Source: Bog-756 sp963737625 (lineage in GTDB: Bacteria; Actinomycetota; Acidimicrobiia; Acidimicrobiales; RAAP-2). From it: DNA of 64,000 nt. Under the pieces are notes generated by a model that worked only from the letters and a program-made list of their open reading frames with translations, did not search any database and had not been told where the DNA came from. The translations under genes were made by a program, and so were the position numbers. Location: positions 241,044 through 305,043 of the forward strand of contig CAVTTK010000003.1 of NCBI GenBank assembly GCA_963737625.1, in the 5' to 3' direction. Of the stretch, positions 25,254-34,330 are shown one piece after another. Position 1 is the stretch's first letter. Every line of letters begins with the position of its first letter.

Positions 25254-27689
25254 ATGACTGCCGGATACATACTCGTGCTGCACGATCTTCGCCGGCGCTG
25301 GCGCGGCTGGGTACTGGTTGCGGTTGTCGTTTCCCTTGCTGGAGGCGTCGTGCTGACGGCCTTTGCCGGTGCAAGACGGACGGAAAGTGCCTATCCCAGA
25401 TTTCTCAAATGGTCGAATCCGTCTGACATGTTGATCGCTCCGCAGGGATCCGGCCTCGGGGGTTACGACGCGGCCGTGGGACGCCTACCCGGTGTGTTGA
25501 GTGCCGCCCCCGTGGTAGGGATCGATGCCCTACCGATCCTTCCAAATGGACGGCTCGATGGCGACGCCACAGTCGGTGCCCCCATTGACGGCGAGTACCT
25601 GCACCGCCTTGATCGACCGAAGATCTTGGAAGGTCGCCTTCCGATGATGGGACGGAGCGACGAGGTGGCAGTGGACGTCATCGCTGCCCAACACCTTCAT
25701 GTTCGTGCTGGATCCGTTCTCAGCCTGGGGGCCGTGTCTGGCAATGGTCCATCACCCACAAACCCGGTGCGAAGACTGAAGGAGCACGTGGTTGGAATCG
25801 TCGCCACTCGATCCAATATTGTGCCAACCACTGACTCTGATCAGTTCGGCAATATCTATGCGTCACCGTCGCTTCTGTACGACTTGGGCACAGACTGGCG
25901 TCGCTATCAAGCATTCGACGGCACTTATGTGCGGCTGAAGCCGGGCACCTCACGAGTGGCCTTTGCGCGTACCGTGCAGCGCCTGGCTCAGAAGTTTCCG
26001 TCCGCAGGTGGAAGCGTATTTGTCGCCGATGAGAGTCAGCAGGCAGCCGGAGTGGAGCAAGCGATCCGGCCGGAGGCAATAGCTCTTGCCCTCTTCGGAC
26101 TTATCGCCGGCTTGACGACGCTGCTGATTGTGGCGCAGTTGGTCGTGCGGCAGCTGTTCGTGGGGGCCGCCGACTATCCATCCCTCAGGGCGATGGGAAT
26201 GACTCGAGTGCAATTTGCACTTGCGGGTGTTGTTGAGGCCAGCCTTGTAGTGCTCGTGGGTGGGCTGCTCGCGGCAGTGTTCGCAGTACTGGCTTCGCCA
26301 CTCACTCCAATCGGTCCAGCACGCCTTGCCGAGCCATTTCCTGGCTTCAGGGTTGACCTTCCGGTCGTCGGCATAGGAGTTGTTGCCATCGTCGCGTTGA
26401 TCGCGGCCATTGTGACATGGCCTGTGTGGCGGCTAACAGGCGCAAATGAACGCGCCCGTGTCAGTGGCCTCAAGGGTGGTGCCAGCCAGACAGCACTAGC
26501 GCGGTCTCTCGAGGGAGGTGCGATTCCTCTCGTCGCCTCACTCGGGATCCGAGGAGGGCTCACCTCTGGGCAAGGCCGCCAAGCGGTCCCGGTGCGCAGC
26601 GGGATCATTGGTGCAGCGCTGTCTTTGGCCACCGTGATCGCAACGCTAACCTTCGGGGCAAATTTTCTACACCTCGTTCACACCCCAGAACTTTACGGTC
26701 AGACCTGGGATGCGGCGGTCGACGTCCAATTCGCCCAGATTCCCGGCAGTGTCCAGAGCGGCCTGGCCCATCGGCCAGGGCTGACGGCGCTGACATTTGG
26801 AGTTCATGGCAGCGTTGATGTCGGCGGCAGGGTCGTCCCCGCGATTGGAGTCGCTTCTCGAGTCGGCCCACTGCTGGCCCCGGGAATGCTCGACGGAAGA
26901 GCCCCACGCACGAAGGGTGAGATTGCCCTTGGAACCTCAACTTTGCGGGAACTCGGATTGCACATCGGAGACCGGACGAGCGTGATCGCTGCAGGAAAGC
27001 GATCCGCCATGACCATCGTCGGGAGAGCGGTATTTCCTCACTTTGGACTTGGGAGCTTCACCGCAACGGATCTAGGTCAGGGCGCTCTTCTCACCGCGGC
27101 ATCACTCCCTGCTCCTGAGGGAACAGCTCCTCAGATCGCACTTATGCGATTCGCCTCGGGCGCGCACCACGATCAAGATCTGACAGCGACCGGGCGCTCA
27201 CTCGCCGGATATTGTCGAACGGTCGATCAGTCAACGTGTTTTCTGATGGACGACAGACCTTCGGATATTTCCGATCTTGTCCGAGTCGTGCGGGTCCCGC
27301 TTGTCCTAGCTGGATTGCTGGCAATGGTTGGGGTGGCTCTGCTTATTCAGCTCGTTGCCCTCTTCACTCGGAGAAGAAGGCGAGACCTCGCCATTCTCAA
27401 GTCCCTTGGAATGCTTCGCCGGCAGGTGATGGCTATTGTCAGCTGGCAAACTTCGACGTTGGCCATCGTTACGCTTGTTATCGGTTTACCTCTGGGAATG
27501 GCCGTTGGGCGATGGGGCTGGGCGTTCTTTGCCAATTCGGTCGGAGTGGATGCTTCATCAGTAACTCCACTTTGGATGATCTTGTTGACCATTCCGGCGT
27601 TGCTCCTTGTGGCCAATGCAGTCTCCGTGGTGCCGGCATGGCGTAGCGCCTGCTGCAACACGGGCAACGAACTCCGAGCTGCGGAGTAG
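25254..27689 (+). CDS. FtsX-type ABC permease, no ATPase partner nearby
   Basis: Protein of 811 aa with two FtsX/MacB permease domains. It has an N-terminal helix (VLVAVVVSLAGGVVLTAFAG), a large extracytoplasmic domain, three helices near 280-390 (IALALFGLIAGLTTLLIVAQ), a second extracytoplasmic domain, and a final FtsX core (LIQLVALFTRRRRRDLAILK then SLGMLRRQVMAIVSWQ). Such permeases normally need a LolD/MacB-like ATPase, but none is encoded on either side. It could use an ATPase encoded elsewhere, or be a remnant. Confidence 0.86.
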   Translation: MTAGYILVLHDLRRRWRGWVLVAVVVSLAGGVVLTAFAGARRTESAYPRFLKWSNPSDMLIAPQGSGLGGYDAAVGRLPGVLSAAPVVGIDALPILPNGRLDGDATVGAPIDGEYLHRLDRPKILEGRLPMMGRSDEVAVDVIAAQHLHVRAGSVLSLGAVSGNGPSPTNPVRRLKEHVVGIVATRSNIVPTTDSDQFGNIYASPSLLYDLGTDWRRYQAFDGTYVRLKPGTSRVAFARTVQRLAQKFPSAGGSVFVADESQQAAGVEQAIRPEAIALALFGLIAGLTTLLIVAQLVVRQLFVGAADYPSLRAMGMTRVQFALAGVVEASLVVLVGGLLAAVFAVLASPLTPIGPARLAEPFPGFRVDLPVVGIGVVAIVALIAAIVTWPVWRLTGANERARVSGLKGGASQTALARSLEGGAIPLVASLGIRGGLTSGQGRQAVPVRSGIIGAALSLATVIATLTFGANFLHLVHTPELYGQTWDAAVDVQFAQIPGSVQSGLAHRPGLTALTFGVHGSVDVGGRVVPAIGVASRVGPLLAPGMLDGRAPRTKGEIALGTSTLRELGLHIGDRTSVIAAGKRSAMTIVGRAVFPHFGLGSFTATDLGQGALLTAASLPAPEGTAPQIALMRFASGAHHDQDLTATGRSLAGYCRTVDQSTCFLMDDRPSDISDLVRVVRVPLVLAGLLAMVGVALLIQLVALFTRRRRRDLAILKSLGMLRRQVMAIVSWQTSTLAIVTLVIGLPLGMAVGRWGWAFFANSVGVDASSVTPLWMILLTIPALLLVANAVSVVPAWRSACCNTGNELRAAE

Positions 27690-27772
27690 TTCGGTCCCTA
27701 TTTTTCCGTGCTTGGTTTCCGATAACCATCCTCTCGGACATGGCTGTCCCCTGTCAGCCAAAACTGGATCTC

Positions 27773-27823
27773 CCTCAGCCTCGTAGGCTGAGGGCTTGCG
27801 GGTCTCAGCTAACGGAGCTGAGG
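27773..27823. repeat. Two CTCAGC-family palindromes, 30 bp apart
   Basis: 27773-27793: CCTCAGCC, five bases, GGCTGAGG, a perfect eight-base dyad. 27803-27823: TCTCAGCT, five bases, AGCTGAGG. The base pair next to the loop is C:G in the first and T:A in the second, which is a compensatory change. They follow the FtsX-type gene by 84 bp. Confidence 0.8.
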
Positions 27824-27955
27824 TCCGGCCGTCCGATGACGTTCGACTTCGGTACCACGTCCTGGGTGGGCAAATAGTGGCAGAGGATGTGGTGTTCCGC
27901 TTGTGCCCGAGCCACCTCCGTAGAGGGGTGGGACAGTTCACGGGTCAGGTCGTTC

Positions 27956-28014
27956 TTTGCCCCGGAAAGAGCTTTCGGGGCAAATAGCAGGAGTTAGGGC
28001 CTTTCGCCCCTAAC
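27956..28014 (+). terminator. Two consecutive strong hairpins
   Basis: 27956-27984: TTTGCCCCG pairs with CGGGGCAAA, extended inside by AAA/TTT. 27993-28014: GTTAGGG pairs with CCCTAAC. They lie 8 bases apart, 270-325 bp after the FtsX gene and 79 bp before the next start codon. They may be terminators, or leader structures of the membrane-protein gene at 28093. Confidence 0.55.
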
Positions 28015-28092
28015 GAGAAGGTTGTCCAACGTCGACACTTGGCGTAGAAGCCTTTCGTGAACGCGTCGGGCGCGAGCTAAGGAGAAAGACCT

Positions 28093-28716
28093 ATGCAACG
28101 AAGGCTCTTTGACGTTTTGGTCAGCGGCGTAGGTGCGCTGATGGTGGTGGCCTTGGTGGTAGCCGGATCACTGCTTATGGTCGGTTACAGCTTCGCCAAC
28201 AACAATGTGCACAACCAGCTGGCCCAGCAACAGATTGTGTTTCCGGCTGCGGCGGCTTTTGCTCATCCACTGGCTGGGTCGGAGATCACCCCGTCGATGG
28301 TGGGGACAGTCTCGAAGTTTGCTGGTCAGGAGTTGACCACTGGTCAGCAGGCTGAGGTATACGCAAACGACTTCATCGCCGTGCACCTCCAGGAGATCGG
28401 CGGAGGAAAGACCTACTCCCAACTCTCCAGTGCAGCCATGGCGTTGCCCAAAGGTTCAGCGGCCTACACGGCGGCAGAGGCCAAGGTGCAGACCGTGTTC
28501 CAGGGAACGACACTCCGGGGACTGTTGCTCGAAGCGTACGGTTTCAGCGTGTTCGCCGCCATCGCTCTGTGGGCTGCGATTGCCTCGTTCGTACTCGCTG
28601 CGTTGATGGCGGTACTGGTCGTGCTCGGATTCCTTCATGCTCGGAAGACCGACGACACCGAAGAGATCCTTGATAACGCAGCCACAACAGACCACCGGGA
28701 CCTGGTCACCGTCTGA
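28093..28716 (+). CDS. Hypothetical membrane protein with large extracytoplasmic loop
   Basis: Protein of 207 aa. One N-terminal helix (GVGALMVVALVVAGSLLMVG), then about 110 residues outside containing ITPSMVGTVSKFAGQELTTG and VYANDFIAVHLQEIGGGK, then one long or two short hydrophobic segments (FVLAALMAVLVVLGFLHA). It ends with an acidic cytoplasmic tail. AAGGAGAAAG precedes the ATG. Not recognised; single-gene unit with its own terminator-like hairpin. Confidence 0.75.
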   Translation: MQRRLFDVLVSGVGALMVVALVVAGSLLMVGYSFANNNVHNQLAQQQIVFPAAAAFAHPLAGSEITPSMVGTVSKFAGQELTTGQQAEVYANDFIAVHLQEIGGGKTYSQLSSAAMALPKGSAAYTAAEAKVQTVFQGTTLRGLLLEAYGFSVFAAIALWAAIASFVLAALMAVLVVLGFLHARKTDDTEEILDNAATTDHRDLVTV

Positions 28717-28740
28717 GTCCCCACTCGTTTGGCGCAATAC

Positions 28741-28772
28741 ACTCCGCCCGGCCGATTAGGACCGGGCGGAGT
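28741..28772 (+). terminator. GC-rich hairpin after the membrane-protein gene
   Basis: ACTCCGCCCGG and CCGGGCGGAGT form an 11-bp perfect stem with a ten-base loop, 24 bp after the stop codon. There is no T-tract, but position and stability suit a terminator. Confidence 0.7.
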
Positions 28773-28893
28773 CGCGTACTCAGGGTTGTCGGGCGATAGC
28801 CACCGACACATCTGGTGGCCACACTCGTCCCACGTGCCCGTTCTGCCCCGAACCGGTCCGGGGCACCCTCTGCGTTCATCGAAAGGGATCGGT

Positions 28894-28976
28894 CCTCAGC
28901 CGTAGAAGCTGAGAACAGTCACCAACTCAGCTGGCGGAGCTGAGGACACAATAAACCTCAGCCCACTGAGCTGAGC
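28894..28976. repeat. Three CTCAGC-family palindromes with exact 31-bp period
   Basis: Copies start at 28894, 28925 and 28956, so 21-bp elements are separated by 10-bp spacers. Arms: CCTCAGCC/AGCTGAG, ACTCAGCT/AGCTGAGG, CCTCAGCC/AGCTGAG. The spacers and loops differ from each other. The group ends 26 bp before the rhamnosidase start and so probably lies within its promoter or 5' leader. Confidence 0.85.
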
Positions 28977-29002
28977 CCTCGACACTATGCGATACTCCGC
29001 CG

Positions 29003-31936
29003 ATGCGGATGGGGTGTCGAGGCCGGGCCGTACTGGTCGTGGTCATCATGGCCATGTCGGTGTTGGTGCCGATCCTGTCCGGCGGCACGGCCGGTGCTTC
29101 GTCCGGCGGTCCCGGGGCTCCGCTGGCATTGACCGTAGACGACCTGGTGGCGCCCGTAGGCATTGGGCTAACCGACGTGTACTTCGGATGGCACGTCGGC
29201 GACAGTCGGCGTGACGCGGTCCAGAGCGCGTACCGCATCGTGGTCTCCCGTCCCACTCTCGGCGGCCCGACACGCGGAGCGGCACCGGCAGTCTGGGACA
29301 GCGGCAAGATCGTGTCCGCGACGCAAGCATTCGTGCCGTATGGGGGACGCTCCCTGGTGCCAGACACTACCTACCGATGGACGGTTCAGACCTGGGACGG
29401 CTCGGGAGTTGGCGGGCCGCTGGCGCGTGCCGGGACATTCGACACTGGCTTGAATGACGGCGACTGGCACGCGGACTGGATCAAGCGACCCACTGTCGAG
29501 GTGTTGGACACGCCACAATCGTTCAACGTCCAGAACACCACCGGTGTCTGGGCCAACAAGGATGAGTACAGCTACGTCCGGAAGGAGGCGAAGCTCGGCG
29601 GCTCTCCTATCGTCCGGGCCCGAGCGTATGTGTCAGCCGACCAGCAGTACGAGCTCTATGTGAACGGGTCGATGGCCGCCAAGGGCGAGGCGTACGCGTA
29701 CCCGGACTCGCAGTACTACGAGACGACCGACGTCACCCATCTCCTCAAGGCGGGAAAAGCCAACGCCTTCGGGATCATCTACAACTGGCAGGGCCCCGGC
29801 AAGGGCCGACCGGAGGGCACGCCGGGCGTCATCGCCCGCATCACGGTGCTTCACGCCGACGGCACGGTCAACGTGATCACCACTGATGGCACGTGGAAAG
29901 TCTTGCCGGGAGCGTGGCTGCCGGGCGTCCAGCGCGACGAGGAGGGTGACCCGGTCGACTACACCGAGAACATCAACGGCCCAGCCGAGCCGACCGGCTG
30001 GGACAAGGCCGGCTACCGGGCCTTCGGGTGGCAGCCGGCATTCGTGATCGGTCCTCATCCCACGGCACCCTGGACTCATCTGGTGTCCGTGCGAACCCGC
30101 ATCGTCTACGAGCCGGTTCATGCCGTCTCCGTGTCACGCCTCGCATCTGGCGCCGTCGTAGCCGATTTCGGGAAGGTCTACGCCGCTATCCCTTCTGTCA
30201 CCTTCAGTCACGGGTTGCGCGGCCGGCGGGTGACGATGCACGCCGGGTACCTCCTCGACCGGTCAGGCGACGTCTCGACCACGATGGGGACACAGCACAC
30301 GAACATGAGTTACTCCTATATCGAGCGGGGTGGCGGTCCCGAGACCTTCCGCCCGTTCGACTACCTCGGTTTCCGGTACCTCCAGATCGACAACCCAGGC
30401 GAGGCTCTCACCGCGAAGGACATCGTCGTCCTCGCCCGACACGATGCTGTCCCCGACGAGAACGCCGGAACGTTCACATCTTCGAACAAGACGGTGGACG
30501 CGGTGTTCGACCTCGGCCGCCACTCGGCGTTGTTCACGATGCAGGAGCAGTTCGTCGACACCCCCACGCGGGAGAAGGGCCCGTGGCTCGGGGACGGAGC
30601 GAACGAGTCGGAGACGGCCATGGATGCTTTCGGCGAGACTAATCTGACCAGGAAGGACCTACTCGAGTTCGCCCAATCGCAGGCTCGCTTCTGGCCGAAC
30701 GGTGCCATCAACAAGATCTATCCGACGGCGCTAGGGGCTCAGGAGATCCCCCAGGGGACTGCGTACTACCCCGAGTGGGTTTGGCAGTACTGGATCCACA
30801 CCGGCGACAGAGCGTTACTCACAGAGCTGTACCCCGTGGTGGTCAAGGTATCGGACTTCTTCTGGAACAACATCGGCTCCAACAGTCTCATCGGGACCAT
30901 CCCTGGTCCAGCTGACGTCCCACAGTTCCCAACCGACACGCAGCTCAACCTTCTGGCATACAACGTGTTCAACCGGGTCGCCGACATGGCGGACGCCCTC
31001 GGCCGTCCGTCAGCCGAGGTGGCGAAACAGCGGGAGCGAGCCTACGAGCTGGCGATCGCCATCAACACCCACCTCCTGCTGCCGGCGGGTTACTACACCG
31101 ACGGACTGGACGCAGCGGGCAGACCGGTTGCGCCAAACGACAATCTGTGCACGTGCTCTGGCGCGGTCTCGCCGCAGGTCGACAACGCACTGGCCCTGCA
31201 GTTCGGGGTTGCTCCACCGTCCGACATCACGACAGTGAGCAATTACATCCTAAGCATGCCCTTCTCCCCGCCAGTCGTCAGTGCCGCCGATGTCCTCGAC
31301 GCGCTGCGGATTACCGGTCGGTACAGCGACATCCTGCATATCTTGACGGACGCGTCAGAGCCCGGCTGGGCCAACATCCTGGCCCAGGGCGGAACGTTCA
31401 CTTGGGAGATGTGGAACCCTCAGGACCAAGATGTCCTCACCCCGCCGCTTGCCTCGCTACTCGGCAACGGCGATAGCCGTTCACACGGCTTCGGCTCGAA
31501 CGTGCTCGTCGCGATCCAGCAGACGATGCTCGGTGTCATCCCGACGGCCCCGGGATACGCCTCGTTCGATGTCACCGTGCCGCTGCAAGCATTGAGCTAC
31601 GCATCGGGACGGGTGCCGACTCCCCATGGGGCCATCGAAGTGGCGTGGCGTCGACCAGCGGTCGCAACCCGGCCCTTCAAGGTCGACGTCACTGTGCCGG
31701 TTAACACGAAGGCGAGGGTCAGCATCCCAGCCTCCTCCCTGGACAATGTCCGCGAGTCGGGCATGGCACTCAGTCAGCGAGAAGGGGTCGTGTCGGCGTC
31801 CATCGACGGTGACTACGCCGTCGTTGAAGTCGGCGCTGGCTCTTATCACTTCGCGAGCATCGACGTGCCGGTGGCTGCAATCGGCACTGGCGATGGCTCC
31901 TCCAGTCCAGCCCGCTCGAAAGTCCCGACGCACTGA
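29003..31936 (+). CDS. Secreted GH78 alpha-L-rhamnosidase
   Basis: Protein of 977 aa with a signal peptide (about residues 1-32). The GH78 order is visible: an N-terminal beta domain (WHVGDSRRDAVQSAYRIVVS), a carbohydrate-binding-like domain (ARAYVSADQQYELYVNGSMA), then the (alpha/alpha)6 catalytic domain. The catalytic motif D519-T-P-T-R-E524-K-G-P-W supplies the general acid E524, and E802 in TFTWEMWNP is the likely base. It releases terminal L-rhamnose from plant glycosides or polysaccharides. No rhamnose catabolic gene is near. Confidence 0.92.
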   Translation: MRMGCRGRAVLVVVIMAMSVLVPILSGGTAGASSGGPGAPLALTVDDLVAPVGIGLTDVYFGWHVGDSRRDAVQSAYRIVVSRPTLGGPTRGAAPAVWDSGKIVSATQAFVPYGGRSLVPDTTYRWTVQTWDGSGVGGPLARAGTFDTGLNDGDWHADWIKRPTVEVLDTPQSFNVQNTTGVWANKDEYSYVRKEAKLGGSPIVRARAYVSADQQYELYVNGSMAAKGEAYAYPDSQYYETTDVTHLLKAGKANAFGIIYNWQGPGKGRPEGTPGVIARITVLHADGTVNVITTDGTWKVLPGAWLPGVQRDEEGDPVDYTENINGPAEPTGWDKAGYRAFGWQPAFVIGPHPTAPWTHLVSVRTRIVYEPVHAVSVSRLASGAVVADFGKVYAAIPSVTFSHGLRGRRVTMHAGYLLDRSGDVSTTMGTQHTNMSYSYIERGGGPETFRPFDYLGFRYLQIDNPGEALTAKDIVVLARHDAVPDENAGTFTSSNKTVDAVFDLGRHSALFTMQEQFVDTPTREKGPWLGDGANESETAMDAFGETNLTRKDLLEFAQSQARFWPNGAINKIYPTALGAQEIPQGTAYYPEWVWQYWIHTGDRALLTELYPVVVKVSDFFWNNIGSNSLIGTIPGPADVPQFPTDTQLNLLAYNVFNRVADMADALGRPSAEVAKQRERAYELAIAINTHLLLPAGYYTDGLDAAGRPVAPNDNLCTCSGAVSPQVDNALALQFGVAPPSDITTVSNYILSMPFSPPVVSAADVLDALRITGRYSDILHILTDASEPGWANILAQGGTFTWEMWNPQDQDVLTPPLASLLGNGDSRSHGFGSNVLVAIQQTMLGVIPTAPGYASFDVTVPLQALSYASGRVPTPHGAIEVAWRRPAVATRPFKVDVTVPVNTKARVSIPASSLDNVRESGMALSQREGVVSASIDGDYAVVEVGAGSYHFASIDVPVAAIGTGDGSSSPARSKVPTH

Positions 31937-32054
31937 GCGCGAACACAATGCGCCGTCTGCCTTAGGATTGCGAGCGACGAGCAATGATGCCCTTCTGCGG
32001 TCAGCTTCTAGAACTGACAACCAGCAGTTGTCTCGGGTCCTCTAGAGCGCCGCT

Positions 32055-32138
32055 CCTCGGCTTTGGAGGCTGCGGATGAGCCAGCGGGTACTCAGCTCGC
32101 CGAGCTGAGGACGCCCATCCGCAGCCTTGGAGCTGAGG
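32055..32138. repeat. Three CTCAGC-family palindromes, outer two inverted
   Basis: 32055-32075 (CCTCGGCT ... GGCTGCGG), 32090-32110 (ACTCAGCT, five bases, AGCTGAGG) and 32118-32138 (CCGCAGCC ... AGCTGAGG). The first, read on the other strand, resembles the third including the flank ATCCGCAGCC. The whole 84 bp can therefore also fold as one large stem with the middle copy at its tip. They lie between the convergent rhamnosidase and flavodoxin-like genes. Confidence 0.75.
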
Positions 32139-32212
32139 CGACGGAAGTCGTGGAGAACGCACCCGACTGAGATGTGGACGGCGGACAGCCGGGTCGCCCA
32201 CGTGCTTTCCAC

Positions 32213-32947
32213 TTAGGACCGATACTCGGGATTCGGGAAGTCGAATCGCGATCCGGCATCCCATTCTCGTCGCTGATTCCCGTAAGCAGGGAAGCCGCCA
32301 GCCGTCTTGAGCATGTTGGCGAGGTGGAGGAGATTCCAGGTCATGAAGGTGGTGTTCCGATTAGTGAATTCGTTGTCCACTCCCACGCAACTCCCATCCT
32401 CGAGTTCGTCCCCATAGCTAGGACCGGGTCCGGCCTCGCCGATCCATCCGGCATCTGACTGCGGTGCGATGGAGTACCCGATGTGCTGCAGGCTGTAGAG
32501 AACATTTGAAGCGCAGTGCTTTATGCCATCCTCGTTGCCTGTGATCAGGCATCCTCCAACTTTGCCGTAATAGAGCCATTGGCCCTTGTCGTTGAGCTCA
32601 CCGGAATGGGCATAGAGCCGCTCGATCACCTTCTTGGTCTCGCTGCTGTTGTCGCCAAGCCAAATCGGTCCGCCGATAACGAGAATGTCCGCGGATAGCA
32701 CTCGACCGAAGAGGTGAGGCCATTCGTCTTGCGGCCAACCGTGTTCACGCATGTCCGGATACACACCGCTGGCGATTGCATGGTCTACGGAGCGGAACTT
32801 GTCAACGCGTACGCCCTGCGTGGCCATGATCGAGGCACTGACGTCGATCAAACGCTGCGTATGGCTTAGGTCCGGCGAGCGCGTCAGCGTGGTATTGATG
32901 AACAGTGCTGAGAGTTTCGAGAAGTCCGGGTGGCTATCGGTTTCCAT
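32213..32947 (-). CDS. Flavodoxin-like NAD(P)H-dependent oxidoreductase
   Basis: Protein of 244 aa with a flavodoxin/FMN-reductase fold: ALFINTTLTRSPDLSHTQRL for the FMN phosphate loop, ADILVIGGPIWLGDNSSETK for the second FMN loop, and KVGGCLITGNEDG for the third. The start ATG 32947 has GGGAGA upstream; the longer frame to 33061 is not flavodoxin-like. It transfers electrons through FMN; the partner is unknown. Confidence 0.85.
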   Translation of the reverse strand: METDSHPDFSKLSALFINTTLTRSPDLSHTQRLIDVSASIMATQGVRVDKFRSVDHAIASGVYPDMREHGWPQDEWPHLFGRVLSADILVIGGPIWLGDNSSETKKVIERLYAHSGELNDKGQWLYYGKVGGCLITGNEDGIKHCASNVLYSLQHIGYSIAPQSDAGWIGEAGPGPSYGDELEDGSCVGVDNEFTNRNTTFMTWNLLHLANMLKTAGGFPAYGNQRREWDAGSRFDFPNPEYRS

Positions 32948-33167
32948 GGTGGACAGTCTCCCAATCGTCTTCGGCGTTACAGAACAACTTCGGTTGAGGA
33001 CAGAACGACCAAGGGCTCCGGACTCAGCTTTGCAGGCTGGATCCACGTACTTCTCCCTCACCAGCGCATTCGACCGCCAATCCGATGGACTTGGGAAGGT
33101 TGGACGGACGGGCCAGCGCGCTATGAGCTTCGGTGAGTCAAACTGTCATATCTCATAGAGGGCCGCA

Positions 33168-33188
33168 ACTGAGCCGCTGAGGCTGAGC
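33168..33188. repeat. CTCAGC-family palindrome, variant
   Basis: ACTGAGCC, five bases, GGCTGAG. One of the few copies in a divergent gap (flavodoxin-like start 32947, DUF899 start 33209); it sits 20 bp upstream of the DUF899 start. The left arm has G instead of C at the third arm position, as in the copy at 16040. Confidence 0.5.
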
Positions 33189-33208
33189 CAGAGAGACAGG
33201 GGATCACG

Positions 33209-33955
33209 ATGAGTCTGCCCAGGATCGTAACCAGGGACGAATGGCGTGTGGCTAGGCGAGCGCTACTGGCAAAGGAGAAGGACCTGACAAGGCGGCGAGA
33301 CGTGCTCAATGCTGAACGGCGGAGCCAACCAATGGTTGAGATCGAGAAGGACTACCGGTTCGTGAGTTCCGGTGGCCCCATCCCCCTCATCGATATGTTC
33401 GAAGGTCGCGACCAACTCCTCGTTTATCACTTCATGTTCCACCCAGAGTGGGAGGAGGGATGTTCCAGCTGCACAGCTGGCACGGACGAGTTGTCTTCCG
33501 GGTTCCTTGACCACCTCCACGTCCGAGACACGACCTATGCCATGGTGTCGAGGGCCCCACTGCCCAAGCTGGAGAGTTGGAAGGCGAAAAGAGGCTGGGA
33601 AGTTCCTTGGTATTCGTCGGAAGGATCTGACTTTAACTACGACTTCGGAGTCACGATCGATGCTTCTCGTGGGTTCGACGAATACAACTTTCGAACTTTG
33701 GACGAGTACGCATCCCTAGGCGAAGAGAGTATGAAAACGTCCGACCAGCCGTACGACATGCCAGGCCTGAGTTGTTTCATCCAGGTCGACGGACGTGTGT
33801 TCCATACATACTCTCAGTACGCTCGGGGCCTCGAATCGACTGGAGGGTCGTACTACTTTCTCGACCTCACTGCACTCGGTCGCCAGGAGGAATGGGAGGA
33901 GCCCAAAGGGCGAAGCCAATCGGTACGATCTGCAATGCCCGATTTCTCCTCGTAG
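33209..33955 (+). CDS. DUF899 (thioredoxin-like) protein
   Basis: Protein of 248 aa of the DUF899 family: RRALLAKEKDLTRRRDVLNA, EKDYRFVSSGG, MFEGRDQLLVYHFMFHPEW, then EEGCSSCTAGTD. The last segment holds a C-x2-C pair in a thioredoxin-like position. The family is widespread and uncharacterised biochemically; a redox role is inferred from the fold. Confidence 0.9.
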   Translation: MSLPRIVTRDEWRVARRALLAKEKDLTRRRDVLNAERRSQPMVEIEKDYRFVSSGGPIPLIDMFEGRDQLLVYHFMFHPEWEEGCSSCTAGTDELSSGFLDHLHVRDTTYAMVSRAPLPKLESWKAKRGWEVPWYSSEGSDFNYDFGVTIDASRGFDEYNFRTLDEYASLGEESMKTSDQPYDMPGLSCFIQVDGRVFHTYSQYARGLESTGGSYYFLDLTALGRQEEWEEPKGRSQSVRSAMPDFSS

Positions 33956-34330
33956 CGATTGAGATCGTCAGCACCAGGTGGGAAGCCGTAGGCAGATCCT
34001 GTGAAGCAGCTCAGGTCCGACCTGTGGAGCTAGCCGGACCAGCTGAGCCCAGAATCTCCCTTTGGCACGGATTGCGAGAGGGGTCTCGGACTCGCAACGG
34101 CTCTCCGACGCCCCTAGCTCCAGGCATTGGAGACATCCCGGGCAGTACGGCGTCCACCCCGTCGGCTTTGGGAAGGATCCGACCGGCCACACCTCTGTGG
34201 CGGCCGCCCCGTTCAGCTCCGACGGCAGTGTCTGAGCGTCGGCACACCTACCACAAGCATTCGGGATCGTTCTCATGGTGGGTCGTCATTCTAAGCTGTG
34301 GCCAACAAGACCGCAGCAGGAGGTGCAGCC
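33956..34330. other. Intergenic region with one imperfect long hairpin
   Basis: 375 bp before the UBP zinc-finger gene. At 34009-34048, GCTCA-GGTCC pairs with GGACC-(AGC)-TGAGC, with a three-base bulge. This may be a diverged relative of the CTCAGC palindromes with a longer stem. No gene is recognised. Confidence 0.4.

Noticed and set aside
28894..28976. CRISPR-like array (regular repeat and spacer)
   Set aside because: Only three units, repeats are not identical, spacers are 10 bp, and no cas genes are present.
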